A stretch of DNA of 64,000 bases, from positions 2,014,330 to 2,078,329 of the forward strand of contig NZ_GL985606.1 in assembly GCF_000220835.1 (NCBI RefSeq). The letters are read 5' to 3'. This document shows positions 17,296 to 26,950 of this stretch, piece after piece. Origin of the DNA: Actinomyces sp. oral taxon 448 str. F0400. GTDB taxonomy: Bacteria; Actinomycetota; Actinomycetes; Actinomycetales; Actinomycetaceae. The stretch's first letter is position 1. Every line of letters begins with the position of its first letter. The notes beneath the pieces are model-generated. The model was not told the DNA's origin and made no database searches. It worked only from the letters and a program-made list of their open reading frames with translations. A program made the translations under genes and the position numbers.

Positions 17296-17961
17296 GTGCA
17301 CTTCGTCATCATGGGCTGCGGACGCGTGGGGGCCTCCATGGCCACCCAGTTGGACCGCATGGGTCATTCGGTGACCGTCATCGACCAGCTCTCCGACGCC
17401 TTCCGACGTCTCCCCCCGGAGTTCGACGGCCGCAAAGTTAAGGGCGTGGGCTTCGACCGCGACGCCCTGGAGCAGGCGGGCATCGACGAGGCCTACGCCT
17501 TCGCCGCCGTGTCCAACGGAGACAACTCCAACATCGTGGCCGCCCGGGTGGCGCGGGAGTTGTACGGCGTCGAACACGTCGTCGCTCGTATCTACGACGC
17601 CCGGCGCGCCGATGTCTACGAGCGCCTGGGCATCCCCACCGTCGCGACCGTGCGGCAGACGGCCGAGCAGATGATGCGTCGGATCCTGCCGGGTAGCACG
17701 GCCCGGGAGGTCATCGACGTCTCCGGAGCCGTGGGCCTGATCCAGCCCGATATCTCCAACGCGTGGGTCGGCACGAGCGTCGGCGCGATCGAAGAGCGTC
17801 TCGATGTGCGCGTCGCCTGGATCTCCCGCGGCACGAGCGCACTCGTGCCGCACTCGACGACGATCCTCCAGGAGCACGACCGTCTCCACCTCGCGGTCGC
17901 CACGGAGGAACTCGTCGCAGTGCAGCGCGCGCTGTCCCGTCCGCCCGTCGAGGAGGTTTGA
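17296..17961 (+). CDS. ceoB: TrkA-type potassium uptake regulatory protein CeoB
   Basis: A 221-residue cytoplasmic protein with an N-terminal RCK/TrkA-N Rossmann domain (VHFVIMGCGRVGASMATQLD) that binds NAD(H) or nucleotides, followed by a TrkA-C domain from about residue 140 (SGAVGLIQPDISN...). Such proteins gate K+ transporters. The GTG at 17296 begins right at the first beta strand and follows a leaderless -10; the open frame upstream to 17212 overlaps the divergent permease. It is followed 3 bases later by its paralogue ceoC, the same order as M. tuberculosis Rv2691-Rv2692. Confidence 0.93.
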   Translation: MHFVIMGCGRVGASMATQLDRMGHSVTVIDQLSDAFRRLPPEFDGRKVKGVGFDRDALEQAGIDEAYAFAAVSNGDNSNIVAARVARELYGVEHVVARIYDARRADVYERLGIPTVATVRQTAEQMMRRILPGSTAREVIDVSGAVGLIQPDISNAWVGTSVGAIEERLDVRVAWISRGTSALVPHSTTILQEHDRLHLAVATEELVAVQRALSRPPVEEV

Positions 17962-17964
17962 GCA

Positions 17965-18684
17965 ATGAAAATCGTCATCACCGGCGCGGGCTCCGTGGGT
18001 CGGTCCATCGCCCGTGAGCTGATCAGCCACGGTCACGAGGTCGCCCTCATGGACCGCTCCCCGGACGCCATGCGCATCGCCTCGGTACCCGATGCCGACT
18101 GGCAGCTGGCTGACGCCTGCGATGTCGACGCCCTAGCCGAGGCCGGTGCGGGGGAATGCGACGTCATCGTCTCAGCCACCGGAGATGACAAGGCCAACCT
18201 GGTGACCTCGCTGCTGGCCAAGACCGAATACGGCGTGCCCCGAACCGTGGCGCGCGTCAACAACCCGAAGAACGAGTGGCTCTTCGATGAGACCTGGGGT
18301 GTGGATGTGGCCGTCTCCACACCTCGCATCATGACGGCCCTCGTCGAGGAGGCGGTCAGCGTCGGCTCCCTCGTGTCGGTGTTCACCTTTCACCAGTCCG
18401 GGGCATTCATGCACGAATTCACCCTGCCCGACGACTCCCCGGTGATCGGAGAGCTCGTCAGCGAAGTGGAGCTGCCGCCCCATACGGTCCTAGCGGCCAT
18501 CCTGCGAGACTACCGTCCGATCAACCCCGACGGGGACGAGCGCTTCGAACGCGGAGACGAACTGCTGTTCCTCACCGCGCGCGAAGGGGAGGCGGCACTG
18601 TCGGAGATTCCCGCGATCTTCACCGCAGCGGGCGTGAGCTCGGAACTCGCCCAGGGAAACGACCCGGCCCCGGTACTGGGCTGA
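17965..18684 (+). CDS. ceoC: TrkA-type potassium uptake regulatory protein CeoC
   Basis: A 239-residue paralogue of CeoB: RCK_N fold with MKIVITGAGSVGRSIAREL (GxGxxG), Asp at the end of the second strand (LMDRSPD), then a TrkA-C domain (residues 140-222, FTLPDDSPVIGELVSEVELP). GAGGAGG lies 10 bases before the ATG, at the end of ceoB. The two probably form a mixed octameric ring on a K+ channel or transporter; the adjacent permease is the obvious candidate partner. Confidence 0.93.
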   Translation: MKIVITGAGSVGRSIARELISHGHEVALMDRSPDAMRIASVPDADWQLADACDVDALAEAGAGECDVIVSATGDDKANLVTSLLAKTEYGVPRTVARVNNPKNEWLFDETWGVDVAVSTPRIMTALVEEAVSVGSLVSVFTFHQSGAFMHEFTLPDDSPVIGELVSEVELPPHTVLAAILRDYRPINPDGDERFERGDELLFLTAREGEAALSEIPAIFTAAGVSSELAQGNDPAPVLG

Positions 18685-18727
18685 GGCCGGCTCCAGGCAA
18701 GGCCATGAGCGGCGTGAGCGGGACTGT

Positions 18728-19480
18728 TCAGCGGCCCGGTTCGAGTGCCTGCGCGGCCCGGCCCGCTCGCGCTCCCGGCCGCACGATAAGCCACACGAAC
18801 CATAGGCACAGGGCGAACAACGGCAGGCCGAGCCCGATCCGCACCACCCCCAGGAACCCCACCCCCGCGTCGCCCATCAGGTAGAGCGGAACCTCCACGA
18901 TCAGGCGCAGGGCGAACATGGCGGTCAGAACTGCGGTGCCGACGTCGTAACGGCGTCGAACGCCCGCTAGATCCGGGCCGGTGCGCCAAGCGCGCCAGTC
19001 AGAGGAACGCGTCTCGCTCCCGGCGGCGGCCGCGGAGCGCCACAGACCCATGAGCACGCCGACGACCGGCCAGCGCACCAGTAGCGACCCCAAGCACACA
19101 GCGAGCCAGACGGCGTTGATGACCAAACCGGTGGCGTAGAAATCAGACGCCTGCCCGCTGCGCCACGCCCACGCGGCGCTGGCCACCGCCACCAGCACCC
19201 CTCCCATCACCTGGGTCAGACTCTGGTGCTGGACCAGCCGGATCAGAAGAGCTGCAGCGGACACCGCCAAGGAGGTCACGAGGGCTGCCACCAGCGCAGT
19301 CGGTGCCACCGCCAGAACAATGACGAACACGAGCGTGGGGACGGCGGACTCCAGTACGCCGCGCCAGCCGCCGATGGCCGCCGCAGCGTCGAAACGGTCG
19401 GCATTGATGACGGCCAGGCCCGAGGCCGAACGAGGGATGTCGGATTTCACAAGGTCACGCCCCAGGTGCAAGAATTTCAT
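18728..19480 (-). CDS. DUF3159 membrane protein
   Basis: A 250-residue protein with about six hydrophobic segments (residues 43-65, 67-85, 91-108, 115-137, 177-200 and 203-232). Matches the DUF3159 family (M. tuberculosis Rv2693c position). Function unknown. It overlaps the upstream OB-fold gene by 26 bases and lies last in a four-gene minus-strand run (DUF4193, DUF3710, OB-fold, DUF3159). Convergent with ceoC. Confidence 0.88.
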   Translation of the reverse strand: MKFLHLGRDLVKSDIPRSASGLAVINADRFDAAAAIGGWRGVLESAVPTLVFVIVLAVAPTALVAALVTSLAVSAAALLIRLVQHQSLTQVMGGVLVAVASAAWAWRSGQASDFYATGLVINAVWLAVCLGSLLVRWPVVGVLMGLWRSAAAAGSETRSSDWRAWRTGPDLAGVRRRYDVGTAVLTAMFALRLIVEVPLYLMGDAGVGFLGVVRIGLGLPLFALCLWFVWLIVRPGARAGRAAQALEPGR

Positions 19481-19832
19481 AGCTCGGGTTGTAGATCGTC
19501 GGCCGAGTTCGACCGGCCACGACCATGCCCTCGGCGCGCAGGTGCGCGCCAGGGCGGATTCCGGCGATCGACCGGCGTCCGATCCATACCAGGTCGACCG
19601 AGCCGGTGCCGTCGAAGAGCTGGCCGACCAGAACCGGCTTGTCCGTGGACGGCCTGAACGTGATGGCGCGCAGGACGCCCGAGACCTCCGAGCGGTGACG
19701 GGCTCGCAATTCGCCCACGGGCAGAGTCCCTCGGCGGCGGGCGGAGATCGCCTCGTCGAGGGCCTCGATGTCCTCCCGACTGGAGCGCAGCCCCATCAGC
19801 CGGCGACTGAGAGCGCGCAGAATGCGATTCAT
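19455..19832 (-). CDS. OB-fold nucleic-acid-binding-type protein
   Basis: A 125-residue protein. Residues 46-121 (VSGVLRAITFRPSTDKPVLVGQLFDGTGSVDLVWIGRR) read as an OB fold of the tRNA_anti type. In the same position as M. tuberculosis Rv2694c. Its start overlaps the DUF3710 stop (ATGA) and its end overlaps DUF3159, so the three are coupled. The ligand is unknown. Confidence 0.88.
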   Translation of the reverse strand: MNRILRALSRRLMGLRSSREDIEALDEAISARRRGTLPVGELRARHRSEVSGVLRAITFRPSTDKPVLVGQLFDGTGSVDLVWIGRRSIAGIRPGAHLRAEGMVVAGRTRPTIYNPSYEILAPGA

Positions 19833-20545
19833 CGTACCTCGGCGATGGTCGGCCCCGGTTCGAGGGGCTCCAGACCGGGCAGGTCCTCGGCGGTGGGAGC
19901 GGTACCGGTCCCGGGCGCGTGGAGCGGAAGGATTTCCCGCGGCGGCCTGGCCGCACCGTCACGCACGACGACAGTGTCGGCGAAGACCTCGCGCAGTGCC
20001 CGGGCGGCCGCCCCGTCAGTGGCGGCGGGGCCTTGCAGCACACCGCGCAGGAACCAGCGCGGACCATCCACACCGATGAAACGGGCTGCCACCGTGCCGT
20101 CGCGCCCATCGGGAGTGCGCACAGGCACGTGCGCGAGAATTTCGGAGCCGTACTCGCCGTCGTCGACCCTGACACGCGCCTTAGCCCGGCCGAGCTCGGC
20201 GATGATGTCCTCGCGCAGCTCGTCCCAGATACCGGCGGTGCGGGGAGCCGCGAAGGCACGCAGCTCGAGGGTGGAGCCGGCCAGGACGAGAACGGCGGCC
20301 GAAATCTCACGTCCCGGCCCTCCGGGGTTCTCCAGACGGATCTGCATCCCGTCCACCGCCGGGACGCGCAGGGACCCCAGGTCGATTCGACCAACGGACT
20401 CGGGCCGTTCGGGTGCGTCGGTCACGTCCCAGGGGCCGGTGCCGGACGCGACGGGCGTCGTGGACTCGGCCCTATCGGAGACGCTGCTGGGGTCGGTACT
20501 GGGCGTGCTCGGTCCGTCGTCCCGGCGGCGGGAGAACAGTCCCAT
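19829..20545 (-). CDS. DUF3710 protein
   Basis: A 238-residue soluble protein. A short acidic, Ser/Asp-rich N-terminus (residues 1-50) precedes the DUF3710 body with RIDLGSLRVPAVDGMQIRLE, VRVDDGEYGSEILAHVPVRT and RWFLRGVLQGPAA. Conserved across actinobacteria next to dut and the OB-fold protein (Rv2696c position); function unknown. AAGGAGA precedes the ATG. Here no dut gene lies between it and the DUF4193 gene; the 93-base gap holds no ORF. Confidence 0.9.
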   Translation of the reverse strand: MGLFSRRRDDGPSTPSTDPSSVSDRAESTTPVASGTGPWDVTDAPERPESVGRIDLGSLRVPAVDGMQIRLENPGGPGREISAAVLVLAGSTLELRAFAAPRTAGIWDELREDIIAELGRAKARVRVDDGEYGSEILAHVPVRTPDGRDGTVAARFIGVDGPRWFLRGVLQGPAATDGAAARALREVFADTVVVRDGAARPPREILPLHAPGTGTAPTAEDLPGLEPLEPGPTIAEVR

Positions 20546-20638
20546 GGGGATCTCCTTAGTCTTTCAGGTACGGTGCTCCGCGAGGAGTGGATGCTCGGGC
20601 CCGCGGAGCACCGGGCGGCGAGCCGCGGGACGACGCGG

Positions 20639-20944
20639 TCAGCCCGCGCAGTCGGTGCACACCGGCTGACCGGTGACGTCGTCGATGTAGGCCAGCGAGC
20701 TGCGATGGTGGACTAGGAAGCACTCGGAGCAGGTGAACTCGTCCTCCAGCTGGGGAACAACGTGGACGCTCAGCTCCTCGCGGGACAGGTCAGCGCCTGG
20801 CAGCTCGAACCCTTCGGCCACCTCATTCTCGTCCTCCTCGATGGCCTCGGAGGACTGATCCTTCTGCCGGGCGGTGAGCTCTTCGATAGAATCGGATTCG
20901 GGCTCGTCGTCGTTCTTGCGCGGGGCGTCGTAGTCAGTCGCCAT
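20639..20944 (-). CDS. DUF4193 zinc-ribbon protein
   Basis: A 101-residue acidic protein of the DUF4193 family (Rv2699c type). Residues 75-101 hold CSECFLVHHRSSLAY...CTDCAG, two Cys-x2-Cys pairs that probably bind zinc. The N-terminal half is charged (DYDAPRKNDDEPESDS). The ATG at 20944 gives the family start MATDYDAPR; the open frame further upstream to 21025 is unlike the family. Function unknown; likely co-transcribed with the DUF3710 gene. Confidence 0.92.
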   Translation of the reverse strand: MATDYDAPRKNDDEPESDSIEELTARQKDQSSEAIEEDENEVAEGFELPGADLSREELSVHVVPQLEDEFTCSECFLVHHRSSLAYIDDVTGQPVCTDCAG

Positions 20945-21236
20945 GGCGTGATCACTTTCTCTCGTCGACGGCTCTCGATCGGGCTCTCGGGCGGTTCGTG
21001 GGTCCGCCGGGACGGGCCATTGCACCCAAGATCAGTGATAAGCCGTCCCTCCGAGCAGGGCACGCGCACCATAGCACCGCGTCCTGGTCGCGGGAACCGT
21101 GCCAGGGGGCGCCGTTATGGGCTCAGGGCGAACAGGTTCACACGCCCGTCCATGGCACACCGGGCGACCTCCCGCGGCCCGAGCGACGGGGATGGCACGC
21201 TGAGACCGTATGACGGACACGAGGAGGCCCATACCC

Positions 21237-22415
21237 ATGATCGACCTCGAGCTGCTGGGTGCTAACGGTGACACCGTCGTGATGACCGATGGTCGGGGCG
21301 AGCGCTACTGCATCGTCGTCGACGACGCCCTGCGCGCGGCCGTGCGCAGGGCGCGCCCGGCCGCGCTGTCGCAGGTCGTCGAGGCGCCCGGCCCCGGCTC
21401 GACCATCCGCCCCCGCGACCTCCAGGCCTTCATGCGCGCGGGCGCCAGCGCCGAGGAAGTCGCCACCACCACCGGCATGGATGTCGAGCACGTGCGCCGT
21501 TTCGAGGGTCCCGTCCTGGCCGAGAGGGCCTGGGCGGTTCACCAGGCGCAGGCGTGCCGCATCGGCTGGGAGAAGGATTCTCCCGTCCTGGGCGAGCTCG
21601 TCGTGGACCGACTGGCCACGCGCGGGGTGGAGCCGACGAGCCTGCAGTGGGATGCGCTGCGCGAGGGACGCGACCCGTGGCAGGTGACCCTCGCCTTCGT
21701 CCAGGGGGCGCAGGCCAAGCTCGCTCGTTGGGAACTGGACGTGACGGCCCGCTCCGTCAGTGCGCTGGATGAGGAGGCCCGGTGGCTCACGGAGGCCGCC
21801 GCGGCCACCCACCACCCGGCGGTCTTCGACCAGGACTCCCCGGTCTCGGGCGCATCGGCGTCCTCGGCTCCGACAGCGGCGAGCCCGGCTCACGCCGCCG
21901 CGTCGGCCTCCCCGCCCCCGCCGGCGGCCGCGGGGACGGAGGGGGCGCAGCCCCCCGCGTCCGTCGAGGCGCGGACCGGCACCGAGGACTCCTCGACCGA
22001 CGCGCTGCTGGCGGATCTGGCATCCAGCCGCGGACGCAGGCTCGAGGTCGAGCCTCCGCTGGATGACGAGGAGCCCGTGCCCCCGCCCCCCACCTCCCCG
22101 CACGGCCAGGCTCAGATCGTCTCGATGTCACAGCGGCGCAGGACGACGACCGGTCAAGGGGCGGGCCGGGCGGCCGGCGCCGGATACCGCGCACCGGCGC
22201 CCAGTGTCGCCTCCCCCGCGGCATCCCCACGATCCCCACAGTCCCCCCAGGCCGCGGCATCCGCCCACAGCGCCCCGACTATGCCGACTGCGCAGGTGGA
22301 GGAGACGGCCGGGCAGGAGGCGCGGCGCGAGACGCCCGCCCCGCCCAGACCCAGGCGTCGACGACGCTCGGTCCCCTCCTGGGACGAGATCGTCTTCGGC
22401 GCCAAGCCGGAGTAG
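21237..22415 (+). CDS. sepH: septation protein SepH (DUF3071)
   Basis: A 392-residue protein. The N-terminal DUF3071 domain (MIDLELLGANGDTVVM..., residues 1-170) includes a helix-turn-helix (FMRAGASAEEVATTTGMDVEHVRRFE, about residues 64-89); the remainder is Pro/Ala/Ser-rich and ends in a basic stretch, PRPRRRRRSVPSWDEIVFG. In Streptomyces SepH binds FtsZ and stimulates its assembly. I chose the ATG at 21237 because GAGGAGG lies 9 bases before it; an ATG at 21210 has no such site. Monocistronic, convergent with the phosphodiesterase gene. Confidence 0.92.
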   Translation: MIDLELLGANGDTVVMTDGRGERYCIVVDDALRAAVRRARPAALSQVVEAPGPGSTIRPRDLQAFMRAGASAEEVATTTGMDVEHVRRFEGPVLAERAWAVHQAQACRIGWEKDSPVLGELVVDRLATRGVEPTSLQWDALREGRDPWQVTLAFVQGAQAKLARWELDVTARSVSALDEEARWLTEAAAATHHPAVFDQDSPVSGASASSAPTAASPAHAAASASPPPPAAAGTEGAQPPASVEARTGTEDSSTDALLADLASSRGRRLEVEPPLDDEEPVPPPPTSPHGQAQIVSMSQRRRTTTGQGAGRAAGAGYRAPAPSVASPAASPRSPQSPQAAASAHSAPTMPTAQVEETAGQEARRETPAPPRPRRRRRSVPSWDEIVFGAKPE

Positions 22416-22421
22416 ACCACT

Positions 22422-22456
22422 GGGCCGGCCACCGTTCCCTCAGCGTGAACCGGCCC
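22422..22456. terminator. weak convergent hairpin
   Basis: GGGCCGG (22422-22428) pairs with CCGGCCC (22450-22456) across a 21-base loop between the convergent sepH and phosphodiesterase genes; the right arm is inside the last codons of the latter. No T-tract. Confidence 0.35.
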
Positions 22457-23690
22457 GAACCAGAAGCAGCGGAATCGCCGTTTCATCCCGCGTGAGGGAA
22501 CCGTGCACGCCGACCATGGCAATGGCGGACGCGCTGTGGATGCGCGGATCGACCGCCACCCACGCCCCGCTCATCGCCACCAAGACATCGCCCAGAACGC
22601 CGGCGGCCCGTCGACCGACCGGCCCCAGGAGCTGCGCCGCCTCGCCCCGGGTGCCGATCCACAGGGCCCGTTCACCCAGGCGGCTGCGCCACCGCTCGGC
22701 GACCTCGGAGGCGAGAACGGGATCCGACCCGGGGACGTGAAGCTGGATGAAGCGGGGCTCCCCGGCCACGGCGACGATGTCACGGGCCAGGACCGGGTCG
22801 GCCGAGATATCGATGCGGCAGTCGGGGGCGGTATCGACCATGCCGTGGTCGGCAGTCAGGATGATGCGCGTATCGGCGGGGGCGCGGCGCTCGAGCTCGG
22901 CCATCGCGGCGTCAAGGCGTTCGAGCTGTTCGAGCCACTGCTCTGAGCGCCAGCCGTGGGAGTGCCCGATATGGTCGAGTTCGCCGACGTAGAGGTAGGC
23001 CAAGGGCGTACCGCGTCGCAGCGCGCCGACGGCCAGGGCGGGGCGGTCCTCGAGGCGGTCGGCGCCCAGGTGCGGGGCTCCGCGCAGCCCCGCGCAGGTC
23101 AGCCCCGAGCCGGCGAAGCGGGCGGGGCCGACGGTCACCGCCAGAGGCGCGCCCTGTTCGCGGGCGTCGTGAGCAGGTCCGGGCTCGAGACGCTCGAAGA
23201 TGGTGGGCACATCCTGCCAGCGCCGCGGATCGGGAGCGGGTCCCTCCCAGGAGATGAGGCTCAGGTTCTGCCCGGGTTCGGGGACTGCGCCCGCGGGCAG
23301 GTTCCGGCCCAGAAGCGGGTTGAGCACGCAGTACCCCACCATGCCGGTGGCACCCGGCAGAGCGCCGGTGCCGAGAGTCGTCAGCGCGGCAGCAGTCGTC
23401 GAAGGCACACAGGTCACCGCGGCGGGTCCGGGTCCCGGCCCAGTCCGGGTCGCCGACAGCCAGGAGCGCAGAACGGGCGCGTGTCCCAGGCGCTCGTGCA
23501 GCATCTTCAGACCGAGGCCGTCGACGAGCACGACGATGGTCGGGGCGATGTCGCCCGCCAGCCCCCAGGAAGCCGCGTCGGCACGCGCCTGCACGTCGGA
23601 CGGCACTGCGGGCAGGTCGACATCGCGCAGGACCAGCCCCGCGCCGATGGCGGCGGCGCCCAGGACCTGGCGTAGGTGCGGCTCACTCAT
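22440..23690 (-). CDS. alkaline phosphatase-family / nucleotide pyrophosphatase-type phosphodiesterase
   Basis: A 416-residue metal-dependent hydrolase. Metal and nucleophile motifs are present: VVLVDGLGLKML (Asp), PSTTAAALTTLGTG (Thr nucleophile, about residues 104-117), GELDHIGHSHG (Asp, His) and LTADHGMVD (Asp, His). No signal peptide, so cytoplasmic or peripheral. The ATG at 23690 overlaps the stop of the DUF5998 gene (ATGA), giving a coupled pair that is common next to SepH in actinobacteria. The physiological substrate is unknown. Confidence 0.9.
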   Translation of the reverse strand: MSEPHLRQVLGAAAIGAGLVLRDVDLPAVPSDVQARADAASWGLAGDIAPTIVVLVDGLGLKMLHERLGHAPVLRSWLSATRTGPGPGPAAVTCVPSTTAAALTTLGTGALPGATGMVGYCVLNPLLGRNLPAGAVPEPGQNLSLISWEGPAPDPRRWQDVPTIFERLEPGPAHDAREQGAPLAVTVGPARFAGSGLTCAGLRGAPHLGADRLEDRPALAVGALRRGTPLAYLYVGELDHIGHSHGWRSEQWLEQLERLDAAMAELERRAPADTRIILTADHGMVDTAPDCRIDISADPVLARDIVAVAGEPRFIQLHVPGSDPVLASEVAERWRSRLGERALWIGTRGEAAQLLGPVGRRAAGVLGDVLVAMSGAWVAVDPRIHSASAIAMVGVHGSLTRDETAIPLLLVRAGSR

Positions 23691-24283
23691 GCGCGCGCCG
23701 CGGCCCGGGCAGTCGCCTCGGACAGCATCTGGGCGAAACGGTCCGCGCGAGCCAGTGCGGCATCCCCTTCGACGCCGGCGGCGACCCGGATCACGATGTC
23801 GTCCGGCATGGTCATTCCGGTCAGTCCGTGATCGGCCTGGCACGTGGGGTCGTCGCAGGTCGCGGGCTCAAGGTCCAGTCGGCGCACGGCACCCCAGCAG
23901 ATCGCGATCGTCACTTCGGTCAGCTGCCCGCCGCCGGCGGCGGGCTCGCACACACCCCGGGTCAGCGATACCGAGGAGATACGGGAGATGGGCACCGCTT
24001 CGCTCGTGGCCACCGCGCCCGGACGCCCGTCCTCGCGCGGAGAATCATCTGCATGGACGATGATCAGACGACTGGGGGTCAGGGCAAGCACGGTCAGATG
24101 GCGGTGGACGGCGTCGTCGAAAGTGGTCTCGGCCTGGACGAGATCGACGACGACCTCCTCCCCCGCCACGGCGACATCGAGCGTGCCCAGCACGAGCTCG
24201 GGGTAGTAGCCGGCGCGACGCACCTCCTGCGCCAGGAGCGTTGAGGCGGCGTCGGCGGGTCGGGCCTGGGCAGTCCACTTCAT
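23687..24283 (-). CDS. DUF5998 protein
   Basis: A 198-residue soluble protein matching DUF5998: YYPELVLGTLDVAVAGEEVVVDLVQAETTFD, LTPSRLIIVHADD and CDDPTCQADHGLTGMTMPDD (two Cys separated by four residues plus His) are characteristic. The ATG at 24283 gives the usual start. The upstream CATGAT-N6-ATG is a possible leaderless promoter, weaker than others in the window. Function unknown; it leads the pair with the phosphodiesterase and is divergent from parC. Confidence 0.85.
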   Translation of the reverse strand: MKWTAQARPADAASTLLAQEVRRAGYYPELVLGTLDVAVAGEEVVVDLVQAETTFDDAVHRHLTVLALTPSRLIIVHADDSPREDGRPGAVATSEAVPISRISSVSLTRGVCEPAAGGGQLTEVTIAICWGAVRRLDLEPATCDDPTCQADHGLTGMTMPDDIVIRVAAGVEGDAALARADRFAQMLSEATARAAARA

Positions 24284-24409
24284 AGGACGATCATGCCATC
24301 GACCGGGGACGCGGACCGGTGGCCCCCGACACGCTCCGCCCCGGCCGGGGGCCGTCGATCCCGTCACCTTCGGGTGTCGCTATTCCGTTACGGATCCTCA
24401 TCGCGCATC

Positions 24410-26902
24410 ATGCGAGACATGCCCACGTCCGCCACGCAGACGCCCCCACCCGTCAACGGTCTCATCGTCGATCAGGACCTTCCCACGGAAATGCGCACCT
24501 CCTTCCTGGAGTACGCCTACTCGGTCATCTACGCCCGCGCCCTGCCGGACGCCCGCGACGGCCTCAAGCCCGTCCAGCGCCGCATCCTGTTCCAGATGGA
24601 TCGCATGGGGCTGCGTCCCGACCGGCCGCACGTGAAGTGCTCGCGCGTGGTCGGCGACGTCATGGGACGCCTCCACCCGCACGGCGACGTCGCCATCTAC
24701 GAGGCCCTCGTGCGCCTCGCCCAGCCCTTCACCATGCGTCTGCCCCTGGTCGACGGTCACGGGAACTTCGGGTCGCTCGACGATGGCCCGGCCGCCGCCC
24801 GCTACACCGAGGCGAGGCTGGCGGCCAGCGCCCTGGCGCTGACGGCGGACATCGACGAGGACACCGTCGACTTCTCTGCCAACTACGACTACACCCTCAC
24901 CGAGCCGGGCGTCCTGCCCGCCTCCTTGCCCAACCTCCTGGTCAATGGGGCGTCCGGAATCGCGGTGGGCATGGCCACCAATATGCCGCCGCACAACCTC
25001 GTCGAGGTCATCGGCGCCGCACGCCATCTCATCGATCATCCTGAGGCGGACCTGGAGGATCTCATGGCCTTCGTCCCGGGCCCGGATCTACCCGCCGGCG
25101 GCATGATCGTGGGACTGGACGGGATCCGGGAGGCCTATCGCACCGGTCGCGGCAAGTTCCTCACGCGGGCCACCGCCCGTATCGAGAACCTGACGCCCCG
25201 TAAAAAGGGAATCGTCGTCACCGAACTACCCTACCTGGTCGGCCCCGAGAAGATCATCACCCGAATCAAGGAGGCGGTCGCCTCCAAGAAACTCCAGGGC
25301 ATCACTGACGTCGCCGACCTCACGGACCGCAAGAACGGCACGCGTCTGGTCATCGGAGTCAAGAACGGCTATAACCCCGAGGCGGTGCTCACCCAGCTGT
25401 ACAGGCACACGCCGTTGGAGGACTCCTTCGGCATCAACAACGTGTGCCTGGTCGACGGTCGTCCTCGCACACTGGGTCTGCGCGAGCTGCTGGAAGTCTT
25501 CGTGCATCACCGTCTGACGGTGGTGGAGCGCCGCACCCGCTTCCGTCTGGACAAGCGCAAGGAGCGCCAGCACCTGGTCGAGGGCCTGCTCATCGCGATC
25601 CTCGACATCGACGAGGTCATCCAGGTCGTCCGCTCCTCGGAGGACGCGGCCACGGCCCGCACCCGTCTCATGCAGGTCTTCGATCTCACCGAGCCGCAGG
25701 CGAGCTACATCCTGGAGCTGCAGCTGCGGCGCCTGACGAAGTTCTCCGTCATCGAGCTGGAGAAGGAGCGCGACGAGCTCGCCCGCGAGATCTCCGACCT
25801 CGAGACGATCCTGGCTGACGAGGCGGTGCTGCGGGGCGTGGTCTCCCGCGAGCTGGCGGCGGTGGTCGAGGAGTTCGGGACGCCCAGGCGCACCGTGCTC
25901 CTCGAGGGAACCGGGGCCGACGCGCGGGGCGCCACGAGGGCGACCGCGGGGGCGGGACTCGTCTCCAGCACCTCCGACGTTCCGTTGACCATCCCCGACG
26001 ACCCGTGCCGGGTGCTCCTGTCGGCGACCGGCCTGGTGGCGCGCACAGCCGGATCGGAACCCGTCCCCCGCTCAGGGGCACGCCGGCACCACGACGCGAT
26101 CACCGGCCAGGTCGCCGCGACGGCGCGCGGCCGCATCGGAGTGGTCACCGATGCGGGCCGACTGGTGCGTCTCGATGTCGTGGCGACCCCGGAGGTCCCG
26201 CGTTCGGACGGCGCGCTCTCGCTCGCCGGCGGTCAGCCGGCACACCTGCTGGTAGACCTGGGATCCGACGAAAAGGTCGTCGGCCTGGTGCCGATCGGCT
26301 CGGCGAGCAACCCGCCGATCGTGCTGGCCACCGCCACGGGCGTCGTCAAGCGCGTCAGGCCGGGCGACGAGCCGGGCCGCGGAGAGGCCTGGGGGGTGAT
26401 CTCACTGGCCGACGGCGACCGTGTCGTCTTCGCCTCTACCGCTGCGGACTCCGACGTCCTCGCGCTGGTGAGCTCCGACGCCCGGCTGCTGCGCTTCGAG
26501 GCGTCCAGAGTGCGTCCCCAGGGGCGCGGTGCCGGCGGTGTGGCAGGCATCTGCCTGCATGAAGGGGCGTGCGTCATCGCGGGCGCCGCCGTTCCGGCCG
26601 ATCTTCTGGCCGAGGCCGTCGTCGTCACGATCGCCGACGCCGAGGGGGCACTGCCGAGCGCTGGAACGGGCTCGGTCAAGGTGACTCCGTTGGACCGCTA
26701 TCCCGCTAAGGGCCGGGCCACCAACGGGGTGCGGGCTCAGCGCTTCCTGCGCGGCGAGGACGAGCTCGTCCTCGCCTGGGTCGGCGTCGGGCCGGCCAGG
26801 GCCGTCGACGGCGACGGGCGACCCGTCGACCTGCCGGCGGTGAACGAGCGCCGTGACGCGAGCGGTTCGCCGCTGCCAGCACCGGTGGTCGGGATCGGCT
26901 GA
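24410..26902 (+). CDS. parC: DNA topoisomerase (ATP-hydrolysing) subunit A, ParC-like
   Basis: An 830-residue type IIA topoisomerase A subunit. Winged-helix region with [15 protein letters not shown], then [19 protein letters not shown], catalytic Tyr in [10 protein letters not shown] (about residue 138), tower and coiled-coil to residue 500, and a C-terminal beta-propeller with degenerate GxG repeats ([17 protein letters not shown]). I see no canonical GyrA box (QRRGGKG), so this is the decatenating ParC-type partner of the ParE gene at 29.9 kb rather than gyrase A. The residue at the E. coli GyrA Ser83 position is Val, and Glu is at the Asp87 position. Start could be 24410 or 24419; neither has a clear ribosome site. 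Confidence 0.9.
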   Translation: MRDMPTSATQTPPPVNGLIVDQDLPTEMRTSFLEYAYSVIYARALPDARDGLKPVQRRILFQMDRMGLRPDRPHVKCSRVVGDVMGRLHPHGDVAIYEALVRLAQPFTMRLPLVDGHGNFGSLDDGPAAARYTEARLAASALALTADIDEDTVDFSANYDYTLTEPGVLPASLPNLLVNGASGIAVGMATNMPPHNLVEVIGAARHLIDHPEADLEDLMAFVPGPDLPAGGMIVGLDGIREAYRTGRGKFLTRATARIENLTPRKKGIVVTELPYLVGPEKIITRIKEAVASKKLQGITDVADLTDRKNGTRLVIGVKNGYNPEAVLTQLYRHTPLEDSFGINNVCLVDGRPRTLGLRELLEVFVHHRLTVVERRTRFRLDKRKERQHLVEGLLIAILDIDEVIQVVRSSEDAATARTRLMQVFDLTEPQASYILELQLRRLTKFSVIELEKERDELAREISDLETILADEAVLRGVVSRELAAVVEEFGTPRRTVLLEGTGADARGATRATAGAGLVSSTSDVPLTIPDDPCRVLLSATGLVARTAGSEPVPRSGARRHHDAITGQVAATARGRIGVVTDAGRLVRLDVVATPEVPRSDGALSLAGGQPAHLLVDLGSDEKVVGLVPIGSASNPPIVLATATGVVKRVRPGDEPGRGEAWGVISLADGDRVVFASTAADSDVLALVSSDARLLRFEASRVRPQGRGAGGVAGICLHEGACVIAGAAVPADLLAEAVVVTIADAEGALPSAGTGSVKVTPLDRYPAKGRATNGVRAQRFLRGEDELVLAWVGVGPARAVDGDGRPVDLPAVNERRDASGSPLPAPVVGIG

Positions 26903-26921
26903 GCCCGTCCTGGCTGTCGCG

Positions 26922-26942
26922 CCGCTCGCGGAAAGCGGGCGG
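26922..26942. terminator. hairpin terminator between parC and glycerate kinase
   Basis: CCGCTCGC (26922-26929), loop GGAAA, GCGGGCGG (26935-26942): 8 pairs including one G-U. It lies between convergent genes and can serve both. Confidence 0.55.
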
Positions 26943-26950
26943 TAGACGCT

